A stretch of 34,062 bases of DNA from Dietzia sp. NCCP-2495 (lineage in GTDB: Bacteria; Actinomycetota; Actinomycetes; Mycobacteriales; Mycobacteriaceae): contig NZ_BRVN01000025.1 in assembly GCF_026011735.1 (NCBI RefSeq), positions 1 to 34,062 on the forward strand, given 5' to 3'. Position 1 is the first letter of the stretch. Every line of letters starts with the position of its first letter. The notes under the pieces were generated by a model. That model did not search any database. It was not told the origin of the DNA and worked only from the letters and a program-made list of their open reading frames with translations. A program made the position numbers and the translations under genes. Positions 32,504 to 34,062 of the stretch are shown piece after piece.

Positions 32504-33525
32504 GCTACTCGGTGGCAGAGGTCCGGCTGTGGGATGTCTCGGCACTGAACGACGCCGCCAGAGCGGTCGGGGCACAGTCGGAGATGGCGGTGCGAGCGAG
32601 GTACACCCTTACCGACGGGGCCGAAACGCTCGATGAGGGTTGGGACGGGCTCGCCGCGCAGGCGGTGATCGAGGCTGCTGAGGGGGAGAAGCGGCACATC
32701 TCCCATTTAACTGCGGGTCTCGAAGACCTAGACGATGCGCTGGTCCGAGCGGTGAAAGCTCTGGGACCCGCTGTGCAGTCGGTTCGAGACCGCATCGCCG
32801 AAGCCGAGGCGGCCGGCCTGATGGTTGAGGGCAACACGGTGCGCCCGGTGATCGCGAGCGCTGGCGGGGCCGGTGCTGGTGCCGGTGCAAGTGCTGGCGC
32901 CGCTGCTGATGCCGATACTGTCCAGGCCACCGTCGATTTTCACGCTGCGCAGATCAGCGGGGCGGTGGAGACGGTGCGCTCGCTCGACGAGCATTATGGG
33001 CGGGAGATCGACCGGATCGCGGCCGAGCTCCATGCCTCGATACCGGCAGCGGTCGACCGCTTGCCGATCCCCGGGCCGGATAATCCCTGGCTCCTCCGTG
33101 GTCTGGATGCGATGACTGGGGCAGCGAGCAGTGGATTTCCGAATTTCGCAGACGACCTCGATCCGGAAACCCGCGGCAAACACATGAAGAATGCGGTGTC
33201 CGACGACATAGGAAGTTCAACGGCCAAGAGCCTACGGATGATGGGTAAGTTTGCCGGTGCGCTCGGCGCAGGCGTGACTGTCTATGACGGATACCAGGGG
33301 TATCGAGATGGCGAGACGTCTGCCGTCGAAGCCGCCATTGAAACCACAGGAGCTCTCGGGGGCGGTATGGCGGGCGGCGCGGTAGCCGGAGCCGCCGCGG
33401 GATCGTTTTTTGGCCCAGTTGGTACTTTGATTGGCGCCGGGATAGGTGCAGCGGTCGGCTCGTATTTCGGCCAGAAAGCTGGCGATAAGATGCACGAGGA
33501 GATTTTCAATGACCGGTCCGCGTGA
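32500..33525 (+). CDS. WXG-type type VII effector candidate with C-terminal glycine zipper
   Basis: 341 residues. Residues 1-105 form two helices with the motif Trp48-Asp49-Gly50 in the turn, the WXG100 signature. A Gly/Ala linker (120-138) and a middle domain (139-235) follow. The C-terminus (282-329) is a glycine zipper: GALGGGMAGGAVAGAAAG, then FFGPVGTLIGAGIGAAVG, two membrane-inserting stretches like those of pore-forming or membrane-perturbing toxins. No enzyme motif is visible. It overlaps the upstream gene by ATGA and the downstream membrane protein gene by 17 bp, giving a three-gene operon. GC content falls towards the 3' end. Interpretation as a secreted membrane-active toxin is inferred from architecture; a structural WXG protein is the alternative. 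Confidence 0.7.
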   Translation: MSYSVAEVRLWDVSALNDAARAVGAQSEMAVRARYTLTDGAETLDEGWDGLAAQAVIEAAEGEKRHISHLTAGLEDLDDALVRAVKALGPAVQSVRDRIAEAEAAGLMVEGNTVRPVIASAGGAGAGAGASAGAAADADTVQATVDFHAAQISGAVETVRSLDEHYGREIDRIAAELHASIPAAVDRLPIPGPDNPWLLRGLDAMTGAASSGFPNFADDLDPETRGKHMKNAVSDDIGSSTAKSLRMMGKFAGALGAGVTVYDGYQGYRDGETSAVEAAIETTGALGGGMAGGAVAGAAAGSFFGPVGTLIGAGIGAAVGSYFGQKAGDKMHEEIFNDRSA

Positions 33526-33778
33526 GGACTTCAGCCACCATGAAGGCCTTGATGTTCCGGGCCCGTCGGACGATCGAAGCGTTCCCTACGAGTACCCCTC
33601 GCTTGATGAGAAGACTGATTACTGGGCTGGCAGGTGGGCGGAATTCAAAAGGCTGTTGCGTCAACGATGGGACGATCCAGTATTTCGGGTCACGTTGACC
33701 CTTTCAACGATCGTGTTCTTTGGCTTGATTATTTGGGGATTGATCAACAAATATTTGGTGCCGTTAGTGTTTCAATGA
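33509..33778 (+). CDS. Small single-span membrane protein, candidate immunity protein
   Basis: 89 residues starting at ATG 33509 inside the end of the effector gene (17-bp overlap). The N-terminal 60 residues are polar and charged with aromatic clusters (PYEYPSLDEKTDYWAGRWAEF). Residues about 61-83 form one hydrophobic helix (VTLTLSTIVFFGLIIWGLI), leaving a short tail KYLVPLVFQ. The gene is clearly more AT-rich than its surroundings. Immediate position after a putative membrane-active effector, small size and membrane anchoring are the usual marks of an immunity gene. No family recognised. Confidence 0.65.
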   Translation: MTGPREDFSHHEGLDVPGPSDDRSVPYEYPSLDEKTDYWAGRWAEFKRLLRQRWDDPVFRVTLTLSTIVFFGLIIWGLINKYLVPLVFQ

Positions 33779-33946
33779 GGACAACCTAGGCTGGCGTTGT
33801 CGTCGCCCTCTCTTTCCCTGCGCCAGATCTCGCGGACGACTTGGTGTCGATTGTCCAGTCGGTGAGGGTATTGCGGCAGCCTGTTTCGGAGACCGGGCGC
33901 AGCGGCATGGGCTCGCTGCGGATGCCGATCTCGGCTAGCGCCGCGC
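33779..33946. other. Spacer between the immunity candidate and the second zipper copy
   Basis: No gene start with a ribosome site is visible. A frame without start (about 33793-34010) is open but matches nothing known. The sequence is probably recombined or decayed. Confidence 0.35.
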
Positions 33947-34062
33947 GGGGGCGGCATGGCGGACGGCACCGTAGCCCGAGCTTCAGCGGGATCGATTCTT
34001 GGTCCGGTTAGTACATTGATCGGCGCTGGCGTAGGTGCAGCTGTCGGCCCACACATCGACCA
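33947..34062 (+). pseudogene. Second copy of the effector's glycine-zipper tip (partial, at window edge)
   Basis: 34 codons from 33947 align without gaps to effector codons 287-320 (33358-33459). By my count 83 of 102 bases and 26 of 34 residues match (GGGMADGTVARASAG, then PVSTLIGAGVGAAVG). Eleven of the 19 base changes are at third codon positions, so the copy diverged under coding constraint. The matching stops abruptly on the left side and no WXG domain precedes it. It reads as an orphan or decaying toxin tip, or the visible end of a second cassette continuing beyond the window. Confidence 0.7.

Noticed and set aside
33772-34056. 94-codon minus-strand frame at the right edge
   Set aside because: Antisense of the second glycine-zipper copy; a similar antisense frame exists over the first copy for the same reason.

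Overview
The window is chromosomal DNA of a high-GC actinobacterium. Gene content points to a mycolic-acid-containing lineage (Mycobacteriales; Dietzia, Gordonia or Rhodococcus-like). It has a CYP51 very close to the M. tuberculosis protein, a FadD17-type acyl-CoA ligase, an MptpB-type phosphatase, and a membrane class III cyclase of the Rv1318c-Rv1320c type. The genus is an inference. No rRNA, tRNA, CRISPR array or complete insertion sequence was seen.

Layout. (1) 1-5834: a sterol/steroid-like oxidoreductase island. It holds the N-terminal part of cyp51 (minus strand), a divergent SDR, a frameshifted DapB-like dehydrogenase gene, a FabG3-like SDR, a 3-ketosteroid-dehydrogenase-like flavoprotein and a TetR regulator with a near-perfect 20-bp palindrome before it. 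(2) 5835-6375: decayed DNA with the 3' remnant of a CPBP-type membrane protease gene. (3) 6376-16823: housekeeping and accessory genes: luciferase-like monooxygenase, thiamine-binding protein, small membrane protein, secreted lipase, ECF-type sigma factor with Ogt and a LysE exporter, MFS transporter, PEP carboxylase, START-like protein and DUF4870 protein. (4) 16830-22800: secreted beta-propeller protein with FadD17-like ligase, cyclase, MptpB-like phosphatase and a small membrane protein. (5) 23243-31752: a protein with a GyrA-like segment, an AddA/AddB-like helicase-nuclease pair and a small alarmone hydrolase. (6) 32195-34062: a compact type VII secretion (WXG-type) cassette. It encodes a small EspC-like protein, a WXG protein ending in a glycine zipper, and a small single-span membrane protein. 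A second, diverged copy of the glycine-zipper tip lies at the window edge.

How the genes work together. The first region looks like one regulated sterol-modifying unit: an 18/23 motif match links the cyp51-SDR spacer to the tetR promoter. Sigma factor, ogt and lysE are tightly packed, as are fadD17 and the propeller gene, and addB and addA (TGATG junction). The last cassette has the layout of a toxin-immunity module and is the best candidate here for an undescribed system. Across the window several genes have no Shine-Dalgarno sequence but carry TAnnnT exactly 6-7 nt before the start codon, as expected for leaderless transcripts.
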